From NCBI RefSeq assembly GCF_029350945.1, contig NZ_JARKMS010000007.1:106529-170528 (forward strand): a stretch of DNA of 64,000 bases. Direction: 5' to 3'. Made by a program: the position numbers and the translations under genes. Of the stretch, positions 35,195 to 42,862 are shown in pieces (the first letter of the stretch is position 1; each line of letters begins with the position of its first letter). This DNA is from Maribacter huludaoensis. GTDB lineage: Bacteria; Bacteroidota; Bacteroidia; Flavobacteriales; Flavobacteriaceae. The notes below the pieces were generated by a model. The model made no database searches and was not told where the DNA came from. It saw nothing but the letters and a program-made list of their open reading frames with translations.

Positions 35195-36391
35195 TTAAAA
35201 ACCATTATTCAAAATATCTTTATTATCTATCAATTTTCGGAAAAAATCTTCTAGGTTGTCAGCTATAAAACGAATTTTGTTTTCATCTGCTCCAAAGGCA
35301 ATTATTTGTCCAGATGTTCCTTTGTTGCCAGGTGCATAATCTATTGCAATAAAGTTTCCGCTACCAGTGCTTAAAAAAGGAATCCAATAAGGATTAGTGT
35401 ACATTCCTATTGTTTTTCTTCCATCTGCATAACTATTTCCTGTTAAATCTGTCAACATCCAATCAACGCTATCATAAATTTTTTTCCAGTTGTTCCATTC
35501 GTCAAGTATTTGTTCCGCAGTCAAAAATCCCGTGTTTTCAATTCCGTTATGCAAAGTGAGCAATAGTTTTAATTCTTCAGGGAATGCATAGCCTGCTGAA
35601 TTTTCAAACTCTTCATATACTTTTTCATTATTCTTAGATAAGTTTGGTTTAATGTTTTTGGCTTTTATGAATTCTTGGAATAACTCTCTTAAAAGAGCTT
35701 TGTCTACTACAGAGGGGCGGGTAGTGTTAATATACTTTTTAATATAGTTTTGCTTTTCTTTGGCAATTTTAGCTTCATTGTATTGCTTAGGAGCATTTTT
35801 ATACAGATAAGCTCCAGTATTTTCATAAGGTTTTTGATCGATCAGCATTCCAGAGTTTACCCATTTCTGAGAAAACAGTCCTTTCCCTAAAGTAAGCATA
35901 AATTGTGGGTTAGGATTAAGCTCAGGTTGTCTTTCAAATTGACCGTTGTCTTTATATTTTTCCAGTTTTTGATATTGATCTTTGAAGATTATATCCATCC
36001 ATAACTTAAAGTTACCTTCATCCTTTACATGCATTCCTATTATGCTTTTATCAGATAAATAAACGAAAGCATTATAATATAACTTATCGTCTTTTGGTGT
36101 AATGATAATTAGTTTAAGAACTGTATGCTCAAATTTTTCGGATAAATGCTTTAACAGACTATCTCTAAATCCCATTTTGTCATAAGATTTATAGTCTCTT
36201 GCGGTGGTACTTTTATGATTAGAGTAATCTTTAAAGTAGGGTTCTGGAATCTCTTTTAATGCAATGGTATTAAATATAATGTCTACAAGTTCTACTTTCT
36301 TTAGTTGATTGTTATAAGGAATAGATTGGATATTCATTTTACTTGAGCAATGAGTTAATAATAATAAAACTATGACTAAAAAATATTTCAT
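35195..36391 (-). CDS. Lipoprotein with a C-terminal SMI1/KNR4 (SUKH) domain
   Basis: 398 residues. Lipobox L-T-H-C (C15). The N-terminal part (20-220) is uncharacterised. The SMI1/KNR4 domain spans about 240-395: F-P-E-E-L-K-L-L-L-T-L-H-N-G, W-I-P-F-L-S-T-G-S-G-N-F-I-A-I-D-Y-A-P and a closing L-E-D-F-F-R-K-L. SUKH proteins are mostly cytoplasmic immunity proteins against polymorphic toxins, so a membrane-anchored form is unusual. The toxin it might neutralise is not in the window. Confidence 0.83.
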   Translation of the reverse strand: MKYFLVIVLLLLTHCSSKMNIQSIPYNNQLKKVELVDIIFNTIALKEIPEPYFKDYSNHKSTTARDYKSYDKMGFRDSLLKHLSEKFEHTVLKLIIITPKDDKLYYNAFVYLSDKSIIGMHVKDEGNFKLWMDIIFKDQYQKLEKYKDNGQFERQPELNPNPQFMLTLGKGLFSQKWVNSGMLIDQKPYENTGAYLYKNAPKQYNEAKIAKEKQNYIKKYINTTRPSVVDKALLRELFQEFIKAKNIKPNLSKNNEKVYEEFENSAGYAFPEELKLLLTLHNGIENTGFLTAEQILDEWNNWKKIYDSVDWMLTDLTGNSYADGRKTIGMYTNPYWIPFLSTGSGNFIAIDYAPGNKGTSGQIIAFGADENKIRFIADNLEDFFRKLIDNKDILNNGF

Positions 36392-36556
36392 TTCAGGTAT
36401 TTCACTTTTGATTAATAGGGTTGGCCATTTTTTTGTTTTATCCTTTTGTTTTAAAAGCCAATGAAGATTTGGAGGACGTATTTTATAGTTTTGAACATTG
36501 GTTTAAATACCAAAACCTATATTAATTATAGTCATTATTACCTGCTGGCTTTCTGT

Positions 36557-36676
36557 TCATTTTTTATAGTATTCTTTTTTCGCTTTCTTCTGTTTATAGT
36601 AAGCTACAAAGATCAAGGATAATGGAAAAAATAATAGTATTAAAATCCATTTTAAAATGTTCAAAATTAAATTCAT
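36557..36676 (-). CDS. 39-residue single-span membrane peptide
   Basis: Starts at the ATG whose A is the last base of the upstream stop codon (TAATG), so it is coupled to the gene at 36676-37449. The peptide begins M-N-L-I-L-N-I-L-K-W and has one hydrophobic span (about 4-26) and a very basic tail (K-Q-K-K-A-K-K-E-Y-Y-K-K). Composition and topology resemble small regulators or subunits of membrane proteins. A partner role for the membrane protein coded before it is inference. Confidence 0.6.
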   Translation of the reverse strand: MNLILNILKWILILLFFPLSLIFVAYYKQKKAKKEYYKK

Positions 36677-37449
36677 TATCCAATAATTAAGTAAATAAAA
36701 ACTACGTTCAAAGCTACTGTTGATCCAATGGTCATAATCATTGTCTGTTTAGATATTTTATAAATATTTCTAATTATTTCTTTACAAATCAACCATAATG
36801 TGCCACCAAAGAATATTATAGTCATTATGTATGTAATTGGTGATACTGTTGGGAATAATGATTCAAGGGCTGGTATTCCTGAAGGTTCCCGTCCTAAGCT
36901 CATAAAAAATAGTCCTATAGCGGAGATTGTTGAATAAGTTAGATATATGGATAGCAAAACCCAACCACTTTTTTTTCGTTTCCAAAATAGAAATATCGCA
37001 ACTGGCAATATAATAAGGGGAAAGCAATACTCAACCAAACTTAAATCCCAGTTTACTTCGCCTTCAGAAAACATATAGCTAAGCATTCCAAATTCCTTAA
37101 AAATTGTAAAAACAGTAACTGCCACAAAAATTAGGGTTGTAAGTCTAATGATTTTTTCCGGCGTTTGAATTCCGTTTTGAACAGGATTGACAGTTTCGAG
37201 AAAGGTTGAGGCACCTTGTTTTATTTTTTCTTCTTGGCGTTTCCGTTTTCTAATTTCTAGTCTCTTTATTTCTTGTTGCTCGTTTATATCAGTTTCAACT
37301 TTTCTTAATTCCTCTGTAGATAATTCTCGACTATCAATTTCCGTTTTGGCAGTTTCTACAGCTATTGGATTGTATTTGTCTGATTCCGCTATAATCTTTA
37401 GAAGTTCGAAATTGGATAGTTTTTTATAAAGTTCTGTAAATTCGGTCAT
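36676..37449 (-). CDS. Membrane protein with a charged cytoplasmic N-terminal region
   Basis: 257 residues. The first 95 are helical and highly charged (I-E-S..., E-T-A-K-T-E-I-D-S-R, then R-K-R-K-R-Q-E-E-K-I-K-Q). About five membrane helices follow (100-250). No family is recognised; the N-terminal segment resembles helical repeats seen in some uncharacterised flavobacterial membrane proteins. The tiny gene that follows overlaps its stop. TAACG lies 26 bases before its start, inside the palindromic element at 37473-37662. Confidence 0.72.
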   Translation of the reverse strand: MTEFTELYKKLSNFELLKIIAESDKYNPIAVETAKTEIDSRELSTEELRKVETDINEQQEIKRLEIRKRKRQEEKIKQGASTFLETVNPVQNGIQTPEKIIRLTTLIFVAVTVFTIFKEFGMLSYMFSEGEVNWDLSLVEYCFPLIILPVAIFLFWKRKKSGWVLLSIYLTYSTISAIGLFFMSLGREPSGIPALESLFPTVSPITYIMTIIFFGGTLWLICKEIIRNIYKISKQTMIMTIGSTVALNVVFIYLIIG

Positions 37450-37472
37450 CTATTGAATTTTTTCGGTCTGCT

Positions 37473-37662
37473 TGTAACGGTTTGGACTATGGCACATAAT
37501 GCTGGCAAGGAATTTTTTTGTTTCCGTTTGGTCTGTTGGCCAGAGCTTTTTGTTTTGTAATTATTTTTTATTGCCAAATCCAAAAGATTTGGCGGACTTA
37601 GCAAATAAGCCCAAACATTTAAATACGTCACTTTTTGCCCTATTTGCTATAGCCATTTTTGG
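37473..37662. repeat. attC-like imperfect palindrome, element E
   Basis: Left arm starts TGTAACGGTTTGGACTATGG. The right arm, in GCCCTATTTGCTATAGCC, is its imperfect complement, with unpaired bases. An inner hairpin (TTGCCAAATC / GATTTGGC) lies at 37571-37593. Just after it the segment GGCGGACTTAGCAAATAAGC resembles the same place in element B. The element fills the gap between two minus-strand genes. Confidence 0.65.
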
Positions 37663-37677
37663 GCAAAGTTTTTTCTT

Positions 37678-38217
37678 TTACAAATGTGAAATTATACATT
37701 CCGCACCTTGTTTAATTGCCTTAGCTTTCTTTTTCACCCAACCTTTCGCCTCCTTATCCTCATGTCCACCATTAACATGGGGTGTTCTGATATATGTTAT
37801 AACTTCATTTGAAAGAATGTCCAATTCTTCTTTGGTTAATTTGAATGTAAGGAAGTAGGATGTGAAATTTTTATCGGGAAAAGTAAATCCACCTGGAGCT
37901 GATGTAGCTCTTCTTGCATTTTCAATCGTTGGCTGACAGTCCCTATCCGATTTAATCTCAAGTGTTTTCCCACTTGCAAATTTAAAATAGATACTAGTTC
38001 CCTTGTCAAAAATGAAATCTCTTTCTCCCGAAAAATTGAATTCAAATTCAAATCTGACAACATTATCCTTTAATTCAAAAAAAACAAGCCTTTCCTTAAA
38101 CTGGAATTCCACAGTCTTTTCATTTGTGAATGGGTCCGTTGATTCTTTGCATTTTTGAGAATTTACATTTGAAAGAATCAGTAAAAAGACAATAGTAATC
38201 CAATATTTATAGTTCAT
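37678..38217 (-). CDS. Exported protein of unknown function
   Basis: 179 residues with a signal peptide (hydrophobic core W-I-T-I-V-F-L-L-I-L, cleavage near V-N-S-Q). Mixed beta strands (V-V-R-F-E-F-E-F-N-F) follow, then F-P-D-K-N-F-T-S-Y-F-L-T-F-K-L and a Lys-rich end. Two Cys residues lie near 23 and 93, possibly a disulfide. No family is recognised. CAACG stands 40 bases before its start. Confidence 0.68.
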   Translation of the reverse strand: MNYKYWITIVFLLILSNVNSQKCKESTDPFTNEKTVEFQFKERLVFFELKDNVVRFEFEFNFSGERDFIFDKGTSIYFKFASGKTLEIKSDRDCQPTIENARRATSAPGGFTFPDKNFTSYFLTFKLTKEELDILSNEVITYIRTPHVNGGHEDKEAKGWVKKKAKAIKQGAECIISHL

Positions 38218-38548
38218 GTTATTTATTCTTCGTTAGATGTTTATTCAAATTATTTACAACGGCTATGGCAAGTAAGACAAGGAAGGAAACTTTTCGTTTC
38301 CGCCTGCCTGCCGGCAGGCAGGTCTACGCACGAAGATAAAGCTTATTGTTTAGTTTTATTTTTTCATGTCCAAAGCTAAATCCACTCCCGATAGCTATCA
38401 GGATTAGCGAGTTTATAAATATACACGGACCTTTCAGTTTTGACCTAAAGTCCGCATTACGTTTAGGTATTGTTGTGCGGAGTTTTTTTACGTAAGATTT
38501 GCACTTTTCCATTGCGAAATATTAATAAGTCCATCAGCGCAAACTAGT
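38218..38548. repeat. Spacer with a palindromic element (D) and two short palindromic inserts
   Basis: 331 bases without a credible gene. A left arm like those of elements A, B and E begins TTACAACGGCTATGG at 38255, and a possible right arm ends TATTGTTGTGCGG near 38479. Two short palindromes sit between: CCTGCCTGCCGGCAGGCAGG at 38307-38326 and TCCCGATAGCTATCAGGA at 38386-38403. The original dyad is poorly conserved. Confidence 0.5.
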
Positions 38549-38992
38549 TTAGATTTCCATCGTTCGTTGACTTTCATTTTTTATCCAACTCGGTACTTTA
38601 CCAGCTGCTAGCATTTTTTTAATTAAGTTTAAGTGATAATATTCCGCCTCTTTTAAATCAGCATTATATATTATTAGTTTATTTCCAATCCAAATTTGCA
38701 AGTCCCAATCATATCGATATTTTCCATTTTTCGACATTAAATATGGTTTTTTCTGAAATTGAATAATTTGGTCAATTAGTTCGTTTTTGGAATTAAGTTT
38801 CTTACCCATAAACTTTTCTTTAAACAATCGAGCATCGGATTCTGAAATTCTGCCATTTTCTTTGTTTAATTTCTCAAAATGAGTTCCATCTTCCCACCCA
38901 ATAATTGAAACACTTGATTTTTCTCGACCTCGAGTGAATTCTATTATCCAATTGATAAAATCTTTCTCTGAAATTTTATTAAAATTATTCAT
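38549..38992 (-). CDS. Uncharacterised cytoplasmic protein
   Basis: 147 residues from the ATG at 38992 (M-N-N-F-N-K-I-S-E-K). An ATG at 39010 would add six residues reaching into the palindromic element. It contains W-I-I-E-F-T-R-G-R-E, E-S-D-A-R-L-F-K-E and D-W-D-L-Q-I-W-I-G-N-K-L-I-I-Y. No family is recognised. CAACG stands 18 bases upstream. Confidence 0.65.
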   Translation of the reverse strand: MNNFNKISEKDFINWIIEFTRGREKSSVSIIGWEDGTHFEKLNKENGRISESDARLFKEKFMGKKLNSKNELIDQIIQFQKKPYLMSKNGKYRYDWDLQIWIGNKLIIYNADLKEAEYYHLNLIKKMLAAGKVPSWIKNESQRTMEI

Positions 38993-39004
38993 TTTCTCAA
39001 AATG

Positions 39005-39076
39005 ACGCACAACGGATAATGATAAGAGGAGGAGCGACGAAGGATTTCTTCCTTCTTATCTATTGTTAGTAAGCGT
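39005..39076. repeat. attC-like imperfect palindrome, element C (72 bp)
   Basis: The outer arms pair as CAACGGATAATGATAAGA and TCTTATCTATTGTT with extra unpaired bases on the left arm; the inner GGAGGAG pairs with CTTCTTCC. The size and bulged stem are those of an integron attC site. The R-box consensus RYYYAAC/GTTRRRY is only partly met (AAC...GTTR). Confidence 0.6.
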
Positions 39077-39079
39077 TAT

Positions 39080-39547
39080 TCATTTTTCGTTGCTATATTC
39101 CTCAGAATATTTCCTCATTTTAATTTCAAATTGTTTTCTAAAATCACCAACTCTTTTAAGGTTTATTATACTTGGAAGAAAATAGTACGGACTAAAATCC
39201 ATTCCAACCTTAGGTTTTGTATTGACTGCTGGTCTATTAAAAAGCACATTCTTTTCATCTTCTAATTCGATCAAAAATTCATTGGTTGGCAAATTCCGAC
39301 GAAACACGTCTAATACATAACTTAGGCAAGCATCAATTTCAATCTTATTTTCTTGATTGCTTAGATCTTCGAGTTCGTATTTACTGGTTAAATAGCTCTC
39401 AATTTTATCTAATGATTGGACAGAATAATCAAATTGATTTTTAGTCTCTTGATTAAGTGTTTGTTTCCAATCTAAAATTCTTTCTTCTATAGTTTGAATC
39501 CAAGAATTGAAATTTTCTAACTTTTCATTTTTTTCTTCTTGTGTCAT
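39080..39547 (-). CDS. Uncharacterised cytoplasmic protein
   Basis: 155 residues, mostly helical, charged. Segments visible are N-F-N-S-W-I-Q-T-I-E-E-R-I-L-D-W-K-Q and D-A-C-L-S-Y-V-L-D-V-F-R-R-N-L-P. No family is recognised. TAACG is 31 bases upstream of the start and is part of element B. Confidence 0.65.
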   Translation of the reverse strand: MTQEEKNEKLENFNSWIQTIEERILDWKQTLNQETKNQFDYSVQSLDKIESYLTSKYELEDLSNQENKIEIDACLSYVLDVFRRNLPTNEFLIELEDEKNVLFNRPAVNTKPKVGMDFSPYYFLPSIINLKRVGDFRKQFEIKMRKYSEEYSNEK

Positions 39548-39575
39548 TTATTTTGCTTGTCTGTATCTTATGCTT

Positions 39576-39778
39576 ACTAACGGTATTGTTTATGGCTCGT
39601 AGCGTGTAAATTATCGATTATTTTCGGATTAAGCACAAGCCAGATTTTTAAATTTTACTATTTATCTTTTTACTTGGAAATCGTCAAATTTAAAAATTTG
39701 GCGACTTTTCAAAAATACCCAAACCTTTGGTTAAGCAACGACTTGCGCTATTTTTTATATACAATGTTGCCAGTAGTA
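39576..39778. repeat. attC-like imperfect palindrome, element B
   Basis: Left arm ACTAACGGTATTGTTTATGG; right arm near 39745-39778 (GCGCTATTTTTTATATACAA, then TGTTGCCAGTAGT). An inner hairpin, GTCAAATT / AATTTGGC, is near 39682-39702, followed by GGCGACTTTTCAAAAATACCC, which matches element E. The whole spans about 200 bp between two minus-strand genes. Confidence 0.65.
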
Positions 39779-39785
39779 CTTTCTT

Positions 39786-40616
39786 CTAATACTGTATTTT
39801 TATTTCTCTAAATTCATGTTTTTCAATTACTTTCAACGCTTCAATTAAAAGCTGAATTTTATTAGCTATTTGACAAAAGTATTTTGAATTTTTAAATTCT
39901 GTCATTATTCCCACTAATCTATAATCGACTACCTCTTTTCCAGTTAATGGATTTTTATAGAAAAGTAAAAGCCAAAGTCCGCAACCACTAATTCCATAAA
40001 AGTGTGTGTCAATTTTGGATTTTTTATTTGTTTTTATATCCTTTCCCTTTCCTTGCATATCAACTATGATATAATCTTTCTTTGAGAATCCGAAATATTT
40101 ATATCGATTATCTTTACTTGCACTTGTCAAGAAAAATGATGCTCCTGTATTAAATGGCTCGTTTTCTTTCGTAATGTTCTTTTCTGGAAAACCTAAAACA
40201 CAATAATTCATTGCGTAAAATAAGTTGTGATGACTTCTTATTTGGTTAATTTCAAGAGGAATATATGGTTTACATAGAGGTTCAATTATTTGTTGGTCAA
40301 CCTTTATATATGCTAAATCAATTCCTTTGCTTTTACTAATATCAGTATATTTTATATCTCCAAGAACATTTATAAATGACTTTTCAGCAACTCGAATTCT
40401 TAAATCTTCTGTTGGATTCTTCTCGAAAAAATCGGCAACGTGAGATGCTGTAAATATGAAATAATCATCGTGGATTTTTGCAAAAACTCCTGAGCCAAAT
40501 GGTTCAAGTCGTTTCTTACCTTTTTTGAAAAACTGGATTGTATGTCTTAAAATTCGGTTTGTGATTAAATCACTTACAATTTTGTCTGTTTCTTTAGTGT
40601 ATTGGTTTTCGGTCAT
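39786..40616 (-). CDS. Trypsin-like serine protease, partner of the MORC-type ATPase
   Basis: 276 residues, no signal peptide. A chymotrypsin-like fold is suggested by G-S-G-V-F-A near 41 and by the triad H59 in T-A-S-H-V, D100 in G-I-D-L-A-Y and S210 in G-I-S-G-C-G-L. This is the G-x-S-G-G-x-type serine motif with Cys in place of one Gly. It lies 30 bases after the ATPase-nuclease gene on the same strand, so they share an operon. Standalone cytoplasmic trypsin-like proteases beside NTPases are known from bacterial conflict systems. Its target is unknown. Confidence 0.82.
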   Translation of the reverse strand: MTENQYTKETDKIVSDLITNRILRHTIQFFKKGKKRLEPFGSGVFAKIHDDYFIFTASHVADFFEKNPTEDLRIRVAEKSFINVLGDIKYTDISKSKGIDLAYIKVDQQIIEPLCKPYIPLEINQIRSHHNLFYAMNYCVLGFPEKNITKENEPFNTGASFFLTSASKDNRYKYFGFSKKDYIIVDMQGKGKDIKTNKKSKIDTHFYGISGCGLWLLLFYKNPLTGKEVVDYRLVGIMTEFKNSKYFCQIANKIQLLIEALKVIEKHEFREIKIQY

Positions 40617-40646
40617 AGAATACTAGTGGAATATTCGTGAAACTTT

Positions 40647-42638
40647 CTATTTAGGAACGACAATCTCAGGTTTGCTGATTGCTGAGTTGTTCTTAGATTT
40701 CTCTACTATTTCGTCAGCGTCTTTATTTAATTCATAAAGTTTCTCTCTTTCCAACTTTAATTTTTCATCAAGGAAATTATGCCTTAACTCAAATTCAGTA
40801 AATATTTCGCTCCAAGTTTTAACGTAAACCTTAATTCTACCTTCATCATTGTATACTAAAGATTCTTCTCCGTGGTTTTTATTTGTCTTAATCTGTCTTT
40901 CAATAAATTGACTAGTGTTAAATTTATTTCCAATGAGATAAAATTTCCAAGACATATTTGGTGCATTAAATTCTTGTCTTGAACTTATTACACTTAAGTA
41001 TTTCATTACTTGAGAGTATTCTTTTTCTCCTAGTGGTATTTTAGGGTGTTTTAATTCAAGAACGATATTCTCAATTTTGGCATCTTTTTTATGTTGTCTA
41101 CAAGCAAAAATATCCATTTCTCTATTCTTGTCGATATGGTCTATTTTTTGGTCTTTAATTTCGCCTGTTGTTTTATAAATATATCTTTTCAATGCTTCCT
41201 CAAATTTTGGTTCAGCAGCTGTGACTAAATGATATTCTTCACCGAAAAGCCAATAATGATTTTCTATTAAATCTTGTAAGTGAGGAATTTCTTTTGCCTC
41301 AAGTTCTTCATTAAACACAAGTTCTTTTAATTGGTAATATGTTTTATATCTGTCTTCAATTAATTTAATTGTATTTATGACTCTGTTTAAACTTGTTTTA
41401 TGTAAAATATTCGATAAGTCTTCTCTTTCTTCTGGTTCTAGTTTAGTAACGCCTTCGATTATTTTGAAAATATTTTCTCTTTCGTTAGAGTCAAGTAGTA
41501 AGTCTATAAATTGGACAAATATCTTTTTTTGTTCAAGGTTTAAATTAGAAAAAATTTTAGGTTGGACTTCGTATAATCCAATAATAGTATCTTTTAACTC
41601 TTTACTTCTAATCTGCTCCCAAGAGTTATTGTAAGTTGGTATTATACCATCTAACTCATAATCCATTACCAGTCTTTCAGCATATGCTCTTAAGTAAGGC
41701 TTTCGTTTGGTTTTTAAGTATTCGTTAAGTTTATTAATTAAATATTTGTATTCAACAGATGATTTTGCCTTTGCAAACAAACTTATTTGATTGCTTTCTT
41801 CATTTTTTGTAAAATCGAAATGTGAAAAGAAGTCACTTTCAATATAAATACTGTGGTAGTAATAATCTCCTTTTTTATTAAGTGTTGTGAAGTTTTTATA
41901 TATCTCTTTTCCGCTAGAGTCTTGAAAATAAAACTTAGAGTGTTCCTTATTTAATGATTCAGTCCATTGGACATATTTTATTTTGAAAAAACTATTGCTA
42001 TTTTCTAATTCGAAAAAATCCCTATCTGCAACTAAATCTGAGTAATCTAGTGGTATTCCATTTATTAGAATTGTATACTTTTTATTTAATTCTAAAAACC
42101 AACAAAACTCTTTCTTTATATAGTTTGTCAATTCTTGTTCAAATGTATCTAGACCAATAAGCAAATTGGTAAAGTAAACAGTAGTTCCGGTAAATTTTGA
42201 ATCTGGGTTTACAAAATTGTTATCATAAACTTTTAAATTTTCTGCTGAAATACTTATTGTGCCTCCTTTAACACCTTTTTTTTCATAAAATGTAGTCCAT
42301 TTAGCATCGTTTGCAAAAGTGAAAAATGTAAGTCTACCAACTCCGTTTTTGCCGTGTAGAATTGAAGAATGCTTTGGTGATTGAATTTGAATTGATTTTT
42401 CGGAATCATAGAAATTATCAAACTTGTGCGATAAATTTTCAAGGTCAATTCCAGTTCCATTATCTTTTACTTGAATATAATCAAGTCGTCCTAATTCATT
42501 GGAATCATAATTTATTTCAATTTGAGTAGCTTTTGCGTCAAAACCATTCCAAATATATTCGGCAAACGAAGAAGCAGGATTATAGTTCTTTAATACCTTT
42601 TTAATTCCTTTAGAGGTGATTTTCGCTTCTTTCTGCAT
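40647..42638 (-). CDS. MORC/Hsp90-type (GHKL) ATPase fused to a PD-(D/E)XK-like nuclease
   Basis: 663 residues, cytoplasmic. The GHKL ATPase domain has E27 in E-Y-I-W-N-G-F-D-A (N-box), D-N-G-T-G-I (59-64) and H-G-K-N-G-V-G-R (95-102). A transducer-like region and a long helical part (340-450) follow. The C-terminal domain (about 450-620) has W-L-F-G-E-E-Y, D509 in E-M-D-I-F-A, E528 and K530 in L-E-L-K, and Q543 in Y-S-Q-V-M-K-Y, a PD-(D/E)XK nuclease pattern of the Shedu/DUF4263 kind. It probably uses ATP-driven clamping to control DNA cleavage. The protease gene follows. Family placement is by motifs only. Confidence 0.85.
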   Translation of the reverse strand: MQKEAKITSKGIKKVLKNYNPASSFAEYIWNGFDAKATQIEINYDSNELGRLDYIQVKDNGTGIDLENLSHKFDNFYDSEKSIQIQSPKHSSILHGKNGVGRLTFFTFANDAKWTTFYEKKGVKGGTISISAENLKVYDNNFVNPDSKFTGTTVYFTNLLIGLDTFEQELTNYIKKEFCWFLELNKKYTILINGIPLDYSDLVADRDFFELENSNSFFKIKYVQWTESLNKEHSKFYFQDSSGKEIYKNFTTLNKKGDYYYHSIYIESDFFSHFDFTKNEESNQISLFAKAKSSVEYKYLINKLNEYLKTKRKPYLRAYAERLVMDYELDGIIPTYNNSWEQIRSKELKDTIIGLYEVQPKIFSNLNLEQKKIFVQFIDLLLDSNERENIFKIIEGVTKLEPEEREDLSNILHKTSLNRVINTIKLIEDRYKTYYQLKELVFNEELEAKEIPHLQDLIENHYWLFGEEYHLVTAAEPKFEEALKRYIYKTTGEIKDQKIDHIDKNREMDIFACRQHKKDAKIENIVLELKHPKIPLGEKEYSQVMKYLSVISSRQEFNAPNMSWKFYLIGNKFNTSQFIERQIKTNKNHGEESLVYNDEGRIKVYVKTWSEIFTEFELRHNFLDEKLKLEREKLYELNKDADEIVEKSKNNSAISKPEIVVPK

Positions 42639-42655
42639 TTGGTTTTGGTATTACT

Positions 42656-42850
42656 GGTAACGGTCTGTGTATGGACAGTAGGGCAGATTCAAAGCATTTC
42701 ACTTTCGGTTTACCACTAAGCCAAAACAAACGTTTTTACTTTTAATTTTCTTTTTGTTAAACGTCAAAACTTTGTTTTGGCGTTGCCTGCTCAAAGAACA
42801 GGACTTTCAATTTAGCTCTAAATGCCCTATTGGCTATACACCTTGTTACC
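42656..42850. repeat. attC-like imperfect palindrome, element A
   Basis: Left arm GGTAACGGTCTGTGTATGG...AGTAGGGCA (42656-42685) and right arm TGCCCTATTGGCTATACACC...TTGTTACC (42823-42850) are imperfect complements. An inner perfect inverted repeat GCCAAAACAAA / TTTGTTTTGGC lies near 42720 and 42771. TTACCTGCTGGCTTT follows and recurs at 36538-36554. It separates the ATPase gene from the gene at 42863. Confidence 0.75.
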
Positions 42851-42862
42851 TGCTGGCTTTTT

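Noticed and set aside
38324..38512. 62-codon frame in the spacer before 38549
   Set aside because: It crosses a short palindromic insert and part of a dyad element; composition is not protein-like.
37450..42858. Calling the array a true integron
   Set aside because: No integron integrase, attI or exact RYYYAAC/GTTRRRY boxes are visible, so only 'attC-like' is claimed.
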